Source of the DNA: an uncultured Ignavibacteriales bacterium
Lineage (GTDB): Bacteria; Bacteroidota; Ignavibacteria; Ignavibacteriales; Ignavibacteriaceae
Direction: 5' to 3'
Length of the DNA: 49,613 nt
NCBI GenBank assembly: GCA_903929035.1
Contig: CAIYTF010000185.1
Span: 1 to 49,613 of the forward strand
Numbering within the stretch: the first letter of the stretch is position 1; the number at the start of each line of letters is the position of its first letter. Below the pieces are notes generated by a model. It was not told the origin of the DNA. It saw nothing but the letters and a program-made list of their open reading frames with translations, and made no database searches. Both the position numbers and the translations under genes were made by a program. Positions 8,735 through 17,621 of this stretch are shown here, piece after piece.

Positions 8735-8824
8735 CTGCTATGGTTTTATAAAGCAATTATTGAAAAGTCTTTTAAAACCCTGCTATATTTGCTGTAATTT
8801 ATTAAAATACAAGCGGTTGAAAAG

Positions 8825-8897
8825 CTGCCCCGCCAGGGTTCGAACCTGGAGACTTTTGATTCAGAGTCAAACATGTTGCCAGTTACACCACGGGGCA
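8825..8897 (-). tRNA. tRNA-Gln (CTG anticodon)
   Basis: A full cloverleaf reads on the minus strand. The acceptor stem TGCCCCG/CGGGGCA has the weak U1-A72 pair typical of bacterial tRNA-Gln. The anticodon stem-loop is TTTGA-CTCTGAA-TCAAA with anticodon CTG, and the T arm is CCAGG-TTCGAAC-CCTGG. The discriminator base is G. The 3' CCA is not encoded. Confidence 0.92.
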
Positions 8898-9110
8898 ATT
8901 TTAGTGTGTTTTTTAACTAACGTTACGCTAATTCGGTTAAATCCGTAATAATAATTGCTTCTAACAATCACAGGTTTAAAAGGCAATGTTATTAAAGACT
9001 TATGAAAAATACCCCCCTGCCTTTTGGCTGGGGAAATCGCACGTAACGTAAGTTATTAAATACTCACTTCAAAAATAAGCATTCTGCCGGATATTCGCAA
9101 AAATAACATT

Positions 9111-9190
9111 AACAATTTCCCACGCGAAGACTGCAAAGGGTTATATGTTGGAAGATGAGAAGGTTATTTCTTGATAAGCCCTAAGCAATT
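9111..9190 (+). repeat. Interspersed 'CACGCGAAGA' repeat, copy 1
   Basis: This copy carries AACAATTTCYCACGCGAAGA, then GCAAAGG, a GAAGATG block, AAGGTTATTTCTT and a CCTAAG end. Related copies are at 20551-20630, 25790-25880 and, inverted, at 42292-42398. Copy 1 is the most diverged. The wider interval 8898-9296 has no gene that I can support. It also holds a small hairpin at about 9010-9031 (CCCCTGCC, loop, GGCTGGGG). Confidence 0.65.
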
Positions 9191-9296
9191 ATTAAAGTTG
9201 TGTGGTTTTGAACCTTAAATTAATCTTTTTTTTGTCCGGTTTTTGGGTATATCTCAGTGTTTTCGTTCAGAAATAACTTTGCAGGAAATTAAACTA

Positions 9297-9815
9297 TTAA
9301 GAAATTTTATCGCGTAACAAAGCATAGCCCGCGAAAAAAATAAGAAAAAGCATAAGTCCCCAAAATGAGGAAATTATTGATCGTATCCATAATAGGAAAT
9401 CAAACGGTCGAAAATTGCGGAATGCCAGCAAAAGAGCAACGCCTGCAGCAAAAAATATTATTGCATAAAGTACATTTAATATTCGTGAAGAATCCTCCAA
9501 TAAATGAATCACGAAAGCACCCCCTGTGATAAGTGAAAATGCCGACAAAAGAAAAGGAAGATTCAAAAACAGATGAAATTTTTCTATAAAAAGGAGAAGC
9601 AGCCCAATATTGAATATATACACGGAGATGAAAAGAGAAACTGTTTTGTTTCTGCCATAAACAGATAGGAAAGTTCCTATTCCATTCAACACGAGCGCGA
9701 ATCCGGCTATATACACTAAGGATATATTCAATACTCCAAAATAATAGAATGCATAACCAAGCAATAAAATGGATAGAGAATATAAAGGAATTTTCGCTGC
9801 AAATTTGGTACTCAT
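9297..9815 (-). CDS. Multi-pass membrane protein, unknown function
   Basis: The 172-residue protein is almost entirely hydrophobic, with about six predicted helices from residues 10 to 168 (for example LYSLSILLLGYAFYYFGV and FWGLMLFLIFFAGYALL). It ends in a short charged tail, RDKIS. There is no signal peptide other than the first helix, and no catalytic motif. It lies about 60 bases downstream of the adenylate kinase gene in the same direction and may be co-transcribed with it. The arrangement of short paired helices is reminiscent of DUF308/HdeD-like proteins, but I cannot claim that from sequence alone. Confidence 0.7.
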   Translation of the reverse strand: MSTKFAAKIPLYSLSILLLGYAFYYFGVLNISLVYIAGFALVLNGIGTFLSVYGRNKTVSLFISVYIFNIGLLLLFIEKFHLFLNLPFLLSAFSLITGGAFVIHLLEDSSRILNVLYAIIFFAAGVALLLAFRNFRPFDFLLWIRSIISSFWGLMLFLIFFAGYALLRDKIS

Positions 9816-9877
9816 TTATGGTAACTATTTAGCTTGATAAAATTCAGAATTGGCTAACAAAACACGTAAAATTTAGT

Positions 9878-11044
9878 TCAAAGACTCTTCATTCCTGTTT
9901 CAATTTCTTCGCAGACACGGGCAAATACCTCTTCAAAAGACCCAAGACCATCAATTGAGGTAACACCAATAGTTTGCCTGTATTTATTGATAACCGGTAC
10001 AGTTTTAATTTCGTGTTCTTTTAATCGGCGGACAATTTGCTGAATGCTGTTATCATACTTCAGCACTTCTCCTGATTTACCTCTTTCATCAAGACGCAGT
10101 ATTAAATCAAGGGGCGGAACGACAAGGTCAATAATCTTTGAAATATGTGTATCGTGCTTTTGCAGCATTCCATCAAGTATATATGATTGCACCAGCGTGC
10201 GCGGAAATCCCTTAAAAATGTAGCCTTTCACGTTTTGATTCATATCAAGCCGCTTTTCAATTATGTCAACCACTACTTCATCAGGCACGTGTTCACCGGC
10301 TTCATAAGCTGTTCTTATTGCTTTCCCGATGGCTGTATTAGTATTTATTTCCTGTTCAAGAATCTGTCCGGTAGCTATATATTCAAATCCGTATTTTTCT
10401 AACAGTGCCTTGCCGTGATAGCCTCGCCCCGACCCCGGATATCCGAACAGCAGTATGTTATACCTGCGTTTGCTCAAGATAACTTCAATTACTTTTTCAA
10501 TTTCTCCGGTTACAACCGCTACATCTTTAGTACCATCAACTTCAAAAAAAATGCCCTTTTCTTTGTAAAAATTCATTACAGGGATGGTCTTATCGTGATA
10601 CTCTTTTAACCGCTGCCTGATAACTTTTTCGTTATCATCCGCTCTGCCTGAGTTTTCACCGCGTTTTAACAAACGTTGAACTGAAATTTCTTCCGGCACG
10701 CCTATGCTTATAAGGCAGCTTAGCGAAGTATGCAGCTTAATCATCAGTCCTTGTAAAATATATGCCTGCACGTAAGTACGCGGGAAACCGTCAAATAGGA
10801 ATCCGTTTGCATCGGGATTTTCCTTGATGGTATTTTCGATAATCTGCACAATTATTTCATCTGAAACTAATTGACCGGCTACAATAAATACTTGAGCCTC
10901 TTTCCCAAGTTTAGTCTTGTTGGCGATCTCTTTACGAAGAAGCTCCCCTGTTGAGATGTAGAATAGTTTATATTTATTAATGAGGAATTCAGATTGGGTA
11001 CCTTTTCCTGCTCCCGGCGGTCCAAATAATGCAATGTTCAGCAC
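9878..11044 (-). CDS. adk: Tandem adenylate kinase: active domain fused to a pseudokinase domain
   Basis: Adenylate kinase interconverts ATP + AMP and 2 ADP. Residues 1-192 form a complete kinase of the short (no zinc LID) type: P-loop GPPGAGKGTQ (K14), AMP-binding STGELLRKEI (R37), FDGFPRT (R89) and GRADD...RQRLKEYH arginines. Residues 195-388 repeat the fold, but key residues are lost. The P-loop is GYPGSGRGYHG (K to R207), the AMP-site arginine is replaced in ATGQILEQEI, FDGFPRT becomes FKGFPRT, and the GRADD arginine is gone. A normal adk is 180-220 residues, so 388 is a duplication-fusion. The start is GTG, with no better ATG nearby. A TAAATTTG -7-like box lies about 105 bases upstream (11147-11154, minus) without a clear -33. 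Confidence 0.9.
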   Translation of the reverse strand: MLNIALFGPPGAGKGTQSEFLINKYKLFYISTGELLRKEIANKTKLGKEAQVFIVAGQLVSDEIIVQIIENTIKENPDANGFLFDGFPRTYVQAYILQGLMIKLHTSLSCLISIGVPEEISVQRLLKRGENSGRADDNEKVIRQRLKEYHDKTIPVMNFYKEKGIFFEVDGTKDVAVVTGEIEKVIEVILSKRRYNILLFGYPGSGRGYHGKALLEKYGFEYIATGQILEQEINTNTAIGKAIRTAYEAGEHVPDEVVVDIIEKRLDMNQNVKGYIFKGFPRTLVQSYILDGMLQKHDTHISKIIDLVVPPLDLILRLDERGKSGEVLKYDNSIQQIVRRLKEHEIKTVPVINKYRQTIGVTSIDGLGSFEEVFARVCEEIETGMKSL

Positions 11045-11212
11045 GATTATAGTCTCATATTAGTGATTTTTATTTGAGGCAACTCATTGTTTACCTAACA
11101 GATAAGTAATAAAAGCAATTTGCAACTTAAAATAGAATTAATTGATCAAATTTACATAAAATGATGATGAATCGGACACAATATTTGAATTTATTTTAGC
11201 AAAATAGATAAA

Positions 11213-11362
11213 GTGTTTATTAAAATAAGATGGAGAGTTACATCTAATTTCTATTCGCGTCCCGAAATCGCGGAAGCCAAACAATTGAAAGTCAATATTC
11301 TTTCAGCTTTGGTTGCAGTTGCTCAAGATTACCATTCTGAAGTAGTCACCGCCAACGAGTAG
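11213..11362 (+). other. Short open frame, possible remnant
   Basis: In the 468-base gap between adk and tkt, one frame reads for 49 residues from a GTG, with coding-like content (VTSNFYSRPEIAEAKQL, then NILSALVAVAQDYHSEVV) and stops at TAG. It has no good ribosome-binding site. Fifty bases later comes a copy of GGCTGAGTAGTTACGAA, the sequence found beside the transposase fragment at 14.2-14.5 kb. It may be the tail of a decayed mobile-element gene. I do not recognise the family. The rest of the gap shows nothing clear. Confidence 0.25.
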
Positions 11363-11415
11363 TTAATGCATATCTTACTATCATTTTTTCATAATGATAG
11401 CTCGTTTTGGCAGGT

Positions 11416-11432
11416 GGCTGAGTAGTTACGAA
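11416..11432 (+). repeat. GGCTGAGTAGTTACGA motif, copy 1
   Basis: The 17 bases GGCTGAGTAGTTACGAA are repeated exactly at 14655-14671 and, inverted with two changes, at 49458-49473. The copies lie next to transposase debris or a broken gene. This suggests an insertion-sequence terminal repeat left behind after decay. Confidence 0.5.
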
Positions 11433-11512
11433 TTTTAATATTATATTTTTTTCTGAAAACGGCTATTCATAGCGAGATAAATAGCCGTTAATAAATACAT
11501 ATTTCAATTCTA

Positions 11513-13507
11513 CTACTTGTTTAGCTGAGCTGCTGCTTTTGCAGCCATATTTTCAGCAGTTAATCCAAACTCTTTATAGAGAACAGATTCCGGGGCAGAA
11601 GCACCATAGTGTTCTAAACTGATAATTTCGCCGGTATTACCAACATATTCTCTCCATCCCAATTTCACACCCGCTTCAATTGCAACCCGCGCGGTAACTT
11701 CAGCAGGAAATACTGATGCTTTATATTCAAGAGATTGCTTTTCGAATAATTCCCAACTCGGAAAACTAACTACACGAGTCGGAATTCCTTCTGCTTCTAA
11801 TTTGAGAGCAGCCTTTAAAGCTATTTGCAGTTCACTTCCTGTTCCTATCAAAATAACTTTTGGAGCAGATGAAGCTTCTTTCAAAATATACGCGCCTTTT
11901 TCCAAATTTGCTGCACTATTATATTTTGCCTGATCCAATACAGGAACACCTTGACGAGTCAGTATCAAAGCAACCGGACCTCCTTGATGTTCCAATGCAT
12001 ATTTCCAAGCATAAGAAGTTTCGTTCGCATCTGCAGGACGAATAGAAATCAAACCAGGAATGGCGCGAAGAGCAGCAAAATGCTCAATCGGTTGATGAGT
12101 AGGCCCGTCTTCACCAATACCGATACTATCGTGCGTAAAAACATAAATAGGTTTAATTTTAGAGAGTGAAGCTATTCGAATAGCCGGACGTAAATAATCC
12201 GAAAACACGAAGAATGTTGCACCATAAGGAATCACACCGCCATACATTGCCATCCCGTTCATAATGCCTGCCATCCCGTGTTCACGTATGCCAAAATGAA
12301 AATTACGCCCTATATAATTATCTTTAGAAAAATCACTAAAAGCAGTCAGATACGTGTTTGTTGATGGTGCTAAATCTGCTGAACCGCCTATTAACATTGG
12401 TATTGAGGAAGCAATAGCATTTAGCACTTTACCGGAAGCTGCACGAGTTGCTACTTTCTTTCCGTCATCAGCAAAATCCGGCAATTTAGATATCCATTCG
12501 GTGCCATATTCACCGTTCATATAATCAAGATATTGTTTAGCTTTTGCAGGAAATTTCTTTTCATACTCTGCAAAAAGTTTGTTCCAATCTTCTTCATACT
12601 GTATATATGTAGATTGTAATCCGGCAAAAAATTCTTTTACTTCTGCCGGCACCGTAAATTTCTCAGGATATTCCCATTTAAGATTTTTTTTTGTCAGTAT
12701 TATTTCATCTTCACCTAATGCTGAACCGTGTACTTCAGCTGTATCCTGTTTGTTAGGGCTTCCGAATCCAATATGTGTATCAGTAATTATCAATGATGGG
12801 CGGTTATCTTTTTGTGCTTCCGCGACCGCGGCTTCAATTTGAGATAAATCATTAACATCACTTACTCTTCCAACGTGCCATCCATAGGATTCGAAACGTT
12901 TTTGAGTATCATCTGAAAAAGAGATTGAAGTTGAACCTTCTATAGTAATCTGATTATTATCATAAAATAAAATCAATTTACCTAACTGTAAATTCCCTGC
13001 AATTGAAGCTGCTTCGTGAGAAATACCCTCCATTAAGTCGCCATCACTGCAAATACCATAAATGTAATGATTAACAATTGCTAATTTTTCTTCATTGAAA
13101 TATGAAGCTAAATATGTTTCAGCAACGGCCATACCTACTGCATTAGCAAATCCTTGTCCAAGTGGTCCTGTTGTTGTTTCAACACCGGGAGTGTGCCCAA
13201 ACTCAGGATGTCCCGGAGTACGACTATTCCACTGACGGAAATTTTTAATATCATCAAGGGAAATATCATAGCCGCTCAAGTGTAAAATGCTATAAAGGAG
13301 CATTGAACCGTGTCCGGCAGAAAGCACGAATCTATCTCGATTCAGCCACTTTGGATTTCGCGGATTGTGTTTCATTATTTTTGAATATAATTCAAATGCT
13401 ATAGGCGCGCAACCCATAGGCATACCCGGATGTCCGCACGTTGCTTTTTGCACGCCGTCAATTGTTAAAGTTCTTATTGTATTTATTGAAAGTTGCTCAA
13501 TACTCAT
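11513..13507 (-). CDS. tkt: Transketolase
   Basis: This thiamine-diphosphate enzyme transfers two-carbon ketol units in the non-oxidative pentose phosphate pathway. It is full length (664 residues), with all three domains. The N-terminal part has [20 protein letters not shown] and the ThDP signature [20 protein letters not shown]...DNNQITIEG. The pyrimidine domain has [16 protein letters not shown] and [28 protein letters not shown]. The C-terminal domain begins after about residue 535. It is monocistronic here, flanked by debris on its upstream side. Confidence 0.97.
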   Translation of the reverse strand: MSIEQLSINTIRTLTIDGVQKATCGHPGMPMGCAPIAFELYSKIMKHNPRNPKWLNRDRFVLSAGHGSMLLYSILHLSGYDISLDDIKNFRQWNSRTPGHPEFGHTPGVETTTGPLGQGFANAVGMAVAETYLASYFNEEKLAIVNHYIYGICSDGDLMEGISHEAASIAGNLQLGKLILFYDNNQITIEGSTSISFSDDTQKRFESYGWHVGRVSDVNDLSQIEAAVAEAQKDNRPSLIITDTHIGFGSPNKQDTAEVHGSALGEDEIILTKKNLKWEYPEKFTVPAEVKEFFAGLQSTYIQYEEDWNKLFAEYEKKFPAKAKQYLDYMNGEYGTEWISKLPDFADDGKKVATRAASGKVLNAIASSIPMLIGGSADLAPSTNTYLTAFSDFSKDNYIGRNFHFGIREHGMAGIMNGMAMYGGVIPYGATFFVFSDYLRPAIRIASLSKIKPIYVFTHDSIGIGEDGPTHQPIEHFAALRAIPGLISIRPADANETSYAWKYALEHQGGPVALILTRQGVPVLDQAKYNSAANLEKGAYILKEASSAPKVILIGTGSELQIALKAALKLEAEGIPTRVVSFPSWELFEKQSLEYKASVFPAEVTARVAIEAGVKLGWREYVGNTGEIISLEHYGASAPESVLYKEFGLTAENMAAKAAAQLNK

Positions 13508-13696
13508 TCTATTTTCTAATCCAAAATCCTAATTAGTTAACTACTGCTTCACGTATCATTCCGCTGCAAATAATTCACGAACCGGTACCGTATGCGAACC
13601 TCAACGTGAAGTAACATTGATACAAATATGAAAAATACTCAATATTTCTTTCAGAATTAAATTTTTTTTTAAATCACGGGTGCGCGACAAAAAAGT

Positions 13697-13795
13697 TTTT
13701 GTTAGAAAATCAGGATTTGGTCGAGTTTTCCCAAAAATCCTCCCATTGATTGCTAAAAATGCTACAGCGCAAAGCGATTAAGTCTTCGGCGGCTG
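13697..13795 (-). pseudogene. Transposase C-terminal scrap (ISKra4-type)
   Basis: About 100 bases are nearly identical to the reverse complement of positions 46717-46820, which encode the end of an ISKra4-type transposase (the DLIALRCC and NQWEDFWENSTKS segments). The scrap is flanked on both sides by TGCGCGACAAAAA (13681-13693, and 13794-13806 with CTGCGCGACAAAAA), so a direct repeat brackets it. Only the last ~25-30 codons remain, without any start. Confidence 0.6.
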
Positions 13796-13858
13796 CGCGA
13801 CAAAAATGTTTAGAAATAAATAAATTCCTTGGGAAAAGCAATTTCTTAGCGTTTATTT

Positions 13859-14153
13859 AGGGTTTCCTGAAAAAGTCAAAAGGTTTTTCGCCGTTCCTAA
13901 ATGGCACCCCCCTGCCTGCCATCTTTTCGTCGGTGCAGATAAACCGGTACAAAAGTATTGATTTGCTCCATAAAAATGCCGAAAAAAGCATCTTGATAGC
14001 TAAACAAGTTTAAACCTTCAATATCCGGTTAATTTAGGTCATTGATTCGCATTTCATTCGATTTAATTGCTTTTTTTGCAAGTACACCTATAAATTATAT
14101 AAATCCATTTGCACCGTGTTATTATTGTACAATATCGCTCTTTTGACTTTCAA
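13859..14153. mobile_element. MITE-like element, copy B
   Basis: This segment resembles 134-386 throughout: the same first 25 bases (AGGGTTTCCTGAAAAAGTCA and on), the AAATGGCACCC block, CCTATAAATTAT, and TATTGTACAATATCGCTCTTTT near its end. The right terminal repeat is degraded (TTTTGACTTTCAATA, two bases lost in the A/T run). It is about 40 bases longer than copy A through an internal stretch. It contains no gene. Confidence 0.55.
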
Positions 14154-14226
14154 TAAAAAAATAATTTTTGATGAACAAACGGTGGATACTAATACATTTT
14201 TTTTCAATAGCGTTATTCCAAAATGA

Positions 14227-14517
14227 CTACCTGACAATGCTTCCGGCAGTTTGGCACATACGTATTTCCATTCCGCTGTTTAGATAATATTTCATTCGGT
14301 ACTTGATGTTACAAGGCTCTATTACTATATTCTGAACTACATAATCCCGATATCCTTTGAATATCCAATTTTCTTCTACCCCTTCAGCTTCTATTATCTC
14401 TTCCTTGTGTATCCTTAAATTCTTTGTCTTCTCGGCTTTGGACGAACCGGCGCGTTTCTCCCCTGGATGGATTACCCTCACGGTTTTCCCTTTTTCCATT
14501 GGGCTTGGTTTGACCAA
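14227..14517 (-). pseudogene. Transposase N-terminal fragment (IS66-like DDE type)
   Basis: The frame reads HPGEKRAGSSKAEKTKNLRIH, then EEIIEA, FKGYRDYVVQNIVIEPCNI and KYRMKYYL. This matches the pre-catalytic region of a transposase family with the recurrent pattern PGxKRAGSxKxxKTxxLxIH and FKGYxxYVVQ. The reading breaks off after about 95 codons where the TPDG...HFG segment should follow, so the DDE catalytic core is missing. There is no ATG at the start (TTG or an internal ATG only). GGCTGAGTAGTTACGAA stands about 140 bases upstream and may be the element's end. Family assignment is from memory of the motif. Confidence 0.6.
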
Positions 14518-14654
14518 CGGTTTTGGACTATGTCTTTTTTATAAATATTTAATTTATTTACCAACTACTTTTTTTCATTCCCATCATTTTATTGAGAAGT
14601 TACTCAAATATTTAGTAACTCATTATTATACAATTGGTTATACTTTTTTAAAGC

Positions 14655-14671
14655 GGCTGAGTAGTTACGAA
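14655..14671 (+). repeat. GGCTGAGTAGTTACGA motif, copy 2
   Basis: An exact 17-base match to 11416-11432. It lies upstream (on the minus strand) of the transposase fragment, in the position expected of an IS end. Confidence 0.5.
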
Positions 14672-14787
14672 TAACTTATTCAATTTATGATGGAATAGTT
14701 AGATGAAAATAAAAATCGCGATGCGGTTATTAAAAATTTAACTATTTTAAAATATAATATAACCATTAATTACGCGAAGAATCGGAA

Positions 14788-15174
14788 ATGCCCGGATTTA
14801 ACATTCAAAAGCAAATAGACCATTGGAAAAAAGGAGCGGTGGAGACTATGGAAACTGCCGATATCTTGATTGAGAAAGGCAAAATTGAGTTTGGGCTCTT
14901 TTTCTGCCACTTGGCTATTGAAAAAATATTGAAAGCTCATTATATCCGCTATACGGAAAAGCTTGCTCCGAAGACGCACGATCTCTATTATTTATTGTCA
15001 AAGTGCGATTTCACTTTGTCGGATTCCCAATATTCATTTCTAAAAATATTAATGCGCTATCAAATGGAATGGAGATATCCTGAACAACAACCGCTATCGC
15101 CTTCCAAATCAGAGGCAATAGATTATCTTATCACCACAAAGGATATATTGGAATGGTTGCTGTTAAAACTTTAA
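14788..15174 (+). CDS. HEPN-domain protein (toxin of HEPN/MNT pair)
   Basis: This is an all-helical HEPN domain of 128 residues. Typical blocks are IDHWKKGAVETMETADILIEK, FGLFFCHLAIEKILKAHYI and KTHDLYYLLSKC. The usual catalytic RX4-6H is not evident; the corresponding region reads MRYQMEWRYPE, in which the RYP segment of the pfam05168 subgroup is kept. HEPN partners of minimal nucleotidyltransferases are RNases that the MNT partner silences by AMPylation in studied cases (HepT/MntA). The next gene overlaps it by 22 bases. It sits directly beside transposon debris, as often seen for mobile TA modules. Confidence 0.85.
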   Translation: MPGFNIQKQIDHWKKGAVETMETADILIEKGKIEFGLFFCHLAIEKILKAHYIRYTEKLAPKTHDLYYLLSKCDFTLSDSQYSFLKILMRYQMEWRYPEQQPLSPSKSEAIDYLITTKDILEWLLLKL

Positions 15175-15473
15175 ATATTGTTAAACAATATCTGAAAGAT
15201 ATCACTTCGAAAGGACTAACAATATCCCACGCTTTCATTTATGGAAGTCAGGCCAGAGGCACCGCCACCGATGAAAGCGATATAGATTTGTTAATTGTAT
15301 CACCTCTGTTTGACGATGAAATCAATAAATATTTAGGAATACTCTGGGAGGGACCTATTCGTTGCAAATACCGCATCGAACCCTACCCCGTTGGCGAACA
15401 AAGATTTTTAACCGATGAATCTTCGCCAATTATCGCGGTGGTGAAAGAAGAAGGCTATGAAGTTGAAACGTGA
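15153..15473 (+). CDS. Minimal nucleotidyltransferase (antitoxin of HEPN/MNT pair)
   Basis: The 106-residue protein has the polymerase-beta-like signature GSQARGTATDESDIDLLIV, an exact GSX10DXD. In MntA-type antitoxins this motif binds ATP and metal for AMPylation of the HEPN toxin. A C-terminal helix and strand follow, with RIEPYPVGEQRFL. The ATG lies inside the HEPN gene (22-base overlap), showing translational coupling. The order toxin then antitoxin agrees with other HEPN/MNT operons. Because the HEPN partner lacks a clear RX4-6H, whether this pair is an active toxin-antitoxin is open. Confidence 0.88.
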   Translation: MVAVKTLNIVKQYLKDITSKGLTISHAFIYGSQARGTATDESDIDLLIVSPLFDDEINKYLGILWEGPIRCKYRIEPYPVGEQRFLTDESSPIIAVVKEEGYEVET

Positions 15474-15651
15474 GAAGGGTCGCCTTAGATAAAGTTCCAA
15501 AGAAAGTTGTTTGAAATTCGCTAGCGGTGACGGAGATATATTCCGAGACAAACGAAAATATTTTTGTAATCCCGCAAATAATTTTTGGTTATTCAAAGCA
15601 AAACATTTTTTGCTGTCATAAATTCTTAAAGCTATCTTTTCACCGTTATTA

Positions 15652-16443
15652 TTACAGCACAACATCTCTCAATAAACACTTAACAGAATCGATTACATAA
15701 TCAGGCTTTATATGCCTGTGCAATGCTAAATCATTCTTTACTCCGCTTCTTACTAATGCCGATGAAATTCCTGCAAGATTTGCCATAAGAATATCTGTCT
15801 CGATTCTATCACCTATTAAAATAATTTTTTCTTTAGGCATATTAAGTTTGGAGAAAATTGTATTAATCATAATTTGTGATGGTTTGCCAAAGTGCATTTC
15901 TAATTTGCAGTGAGTTCTCTTTTCGAGAGCTGCGATAGTCAAACCTGCATCCCAAATTTCATCTCCTTCAACGGGACAGGTGTCATCGATATTCGCGGCA
16001 ATAAATCGCGCGCCGTTTTCGATAGCGCGCGAGGCGATTTCTAATTTCTTCAATGATAATTCCCTATCCAAGGAAACTATGACAACCTCAATTTCATTAG
16101 GTCTATCAGAAAACAGCAGTCCTGCCGATTCGATTTCACGAATGAATGGTTCTTCTGCAATAGCAAAGAATTGTTTCCCACTGAAGTGTTTTGCTGTATA
16201 TGATTTGATTACCTCGGCAGCCGAAATAAATTGGTTTGGCGAAATTTGTATGCCGTTTTTGCCAAGGAACTTAATATAGTCATCAAGCGTGTTGGTTGTT
16301 TTATTTGTTACAAAAAGCAATGATCGGCCGGCTTGGATGAGATAATTTACCACCGTGTCAGCACCGGGTATAAGTTCCTCACCTCGATATAGTGTGCCGT
16401 CTAAATCAAAAATAAAACCTTCGTAAATATCAGCTAAAATCAT
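15652..16443 (-). CDS. HAD-superfamily (subclass IIA) phosphatase, NagD-like
   Basis: The N-terminal HAD motif I is GFIFDLDGTLYRGEELIPGA and motif II is LLFVTNKTTN. A class-IIA cap follows (residues ~85-180). The C-terminal motifs are HFGKPSQIMIN and LIGDRIETDILMANLAGI. At 263 residues it fits the NagD/PNPase family (nucleotide, sugar-phosphate or phosphoglycolate phosphatases). The substrate cannot be read from sequence. It begins nine bases after the ruvA stop, so it is probably the last gene of a recJ-ruvC-ruvA run. Confidence 0.88.
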   Translation of the reverse strand: MILADIYEGFIFDLDGTLYRGEELIPGADTVVNYLIQAGRSLLFVTNKTTNTLDDYIKFLGKNGIQISPNQFISAAEVIKSYTAKHFSGKQFFAIAEEPFIREIESAGLLFSDRPNEIEVVIVSLDRELSLKKLEIASRAIENGARFIAANIDDTCPVEGDEIWDAGLTIAALEKRTHCKLEMHFGKPSQIMINTIFSKLNMPKEKIILIGDRIETDILMANLAGISSALVRSGVKNDLALHRHIKPDYVIDSVKCLLRDVVL

Positions 16444-16452
16444 AATTGTCTT

Positions 16453-17037
16453 TTATACCGATAATTTTCGTAGGCTTTGTTTAAGTAATTCTTCAATGCT
16501 TATATCGGGGTTTGTATCTAAGATATCGGACACCATTTTCTCCGCGGTTTTTTGGTTGTATCCCAAACCCACGAGGGCTGTGCCTGCTTCTGAACGGACC
16601 GAACGCTCTTTAATACCGAGAGTTGGAACCGATGCCCCTATATCCATTTTCCCTTTCAGTTCGAGTACAAGTCGTTCAGCAGTTTTTTTGCCGATTCCGG
16701 GAATACTGACAATAGTTTGTAAATCTCCGCGGGCAATTGCTTTTTGCAGTTCCGCGACTCTGATGCCTGAAAGAACATTCAGAGCAAGTTTTGGTCCTAT
16801 GCCGTTAACTGTTATTAGTAATTCAAACATAGCCTTCTCTGTTTCTTCGGAAAACCCAAAGAGGACAATTGCATCCTCTCGAACCGAAGTATAGATAAAC
16901 AATTCTGCTTCTTTATGTTTGCTGATTGCCTCAAAGGTCGCGAACGAAATATTAACAAGATAGCCGGCTCCGTTAACATCCAGAATAACCTGTCCGGGTT
17001 TAGGAGAGCGAATAACACCGCGTAAATAGCCAATCAT
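16453..17037 (-). CDS. ruvA: Holliday junction branch migration protein RuvA
   Basis: RuvA tetramers bind four-way DNA junctions and load the RuvB helicase. The 194 residues show the OB domain (MIGYLRGVIRSPKPGQVILDVNGAGYLV), two helix-hairpin-helix motifs (LLITVNGIGPKLALNVLSGI and TIVSIPGIGKKTAERLVLEL), and domain III at the C-terminus (ALVGLGYNQKTAEKMV). The start overlaps the ruvC stop by four bases (ATGA), typical of coupled translation. ruvB is not in this window. Confidence 0.97.
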   Translation of the reverse strand: MIGYLRGVIRSPKPGQVILDVNGAGYLVNISFATFEAISKHKEAELFIYTSVREDAIVLFGFSEETEKAMFELLITVNGIGPKLALNVLSGIRVAELQKAIARGDLQTIVSIPGIGKKTAERLVLELKGKMDIGASVPTLGIKERSVRSEAGTALVGLGYNQKTAEKMVSDILDTNPDISIEELLKQSLRKLSV

Positions 17038-17573
17038 TTTATAACTCTTTCAGGGAAATTATTGACATAATCAGACCAGTTGCTTGATTTTTTATCGGAT
17101 GATTTTGATCGAAAGGAATGACAAAGTGCTGCCGCGATTGCATCAGCTTCATCGGCAAGAAACTTTGTAGATTTGCAATTAAGAATAGTCTGCACCATAT
17201 ACTGCACTTGTTCCTTTGATGCCGAGCCGTTTCCGGTAACTGCCTTTTTAATTTCGCGCGGCGCGTACTCGGCAATATCCAGCCCGGACTGCTTTGCCGC
17301 GAGAATAGCCGCGCCGCGTGCTAATCCGATCTTTAAAGCGGATTGCACATTCTTGCCGTAAAAGGCAGTCTCAATCGAAAGCTGCCGCGGATGAAACTCG
17401 GTAATGATTCGCGAAAGCTCGGTGAATATTTTAAACAGTTTATCCGGAATATTGTCAAATAATCGAAGACTTATCGCGCCGGATACAAGCCGTTGAGCTG
17501 TTTTCCCCTGTGGAAACTCAAGAACAGCGTACCCGCAATTGATTGTACCCGGGTCAACGCCAAGTATTATCAT
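17034..17573 (-). CDS. ruvC: Crossover junction endodeoxyribonuclease RuvC
   Basis: RuvC resolves Holliday junctions by paired nicks. All four acidic positions are recognisable: D in ILGVDPGTINCGYAV, E in SIETAFYGKNVQSALKIG, and the pair in FLADEADAIAAALCH. I start at the ATG giving MIILGVDPG (179 residues); the frame stays open for six more codons to a TTG at 17591, which is less likely. A short palindromic AT-rich repeat (17588-17621) separates it from recJ. Confidence 0.95.
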   Translation of the reverse strand: MIILGVDPGTINCGYAVLEFPQGKTAQRLVSGAISLRLFDNIPDKLFKIFTELSRIITEFHPRQLSIETAFYGKNVQSALKIGLARGAAILAAKQSGLDIAEYAPREIKKAVTGNGSASKEQVQYMVQTILNCKSTKFLADEADAIAAALCHSFRSKSSDKKSSNWSDYVNNFPERVIK

Positions 17574-17587
17574 ATTGTGTAAACTTG

Positions 17588-17621
17588 ACAATTAATCATT
17601 AACCATTTACAATTATTTAAG
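17588..17621. repeat. AT-rich TTAAC/AATTG repeat between ruvC and recJ
   Basis: GACAATTAATCATTAACCATTTACAATT resembles the intergenic sequence after DUF1232 (20503-20530) and before lepB (32666-32762). All consist of permuted TTAAT, GTTAA and CAATTG words that are nearly self-complementary. Confidence 0.5.

Noticed and set aside
8900-9296. A CRISPR or regulatory RNA in the gap after tRNA-Gln
   Set aside because: No regularly spaced repeats. Only one repeat copy and a small hairpin are visible, and there are no cas genes.
13508-14787. A possible complete insertion sequence between tkt and the HEPN gene
   Set aside because: The transposase pieces are of two different families, both truncated, and no pair of ends encloses them. 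It is a graveyard of fragments and not one element.
15153-15174. Frameshift fusing the HEPN and MNT genes
   Set aside because: The 22-base overlap is a normal translational coupling in this TA type, and both proteins are full length.
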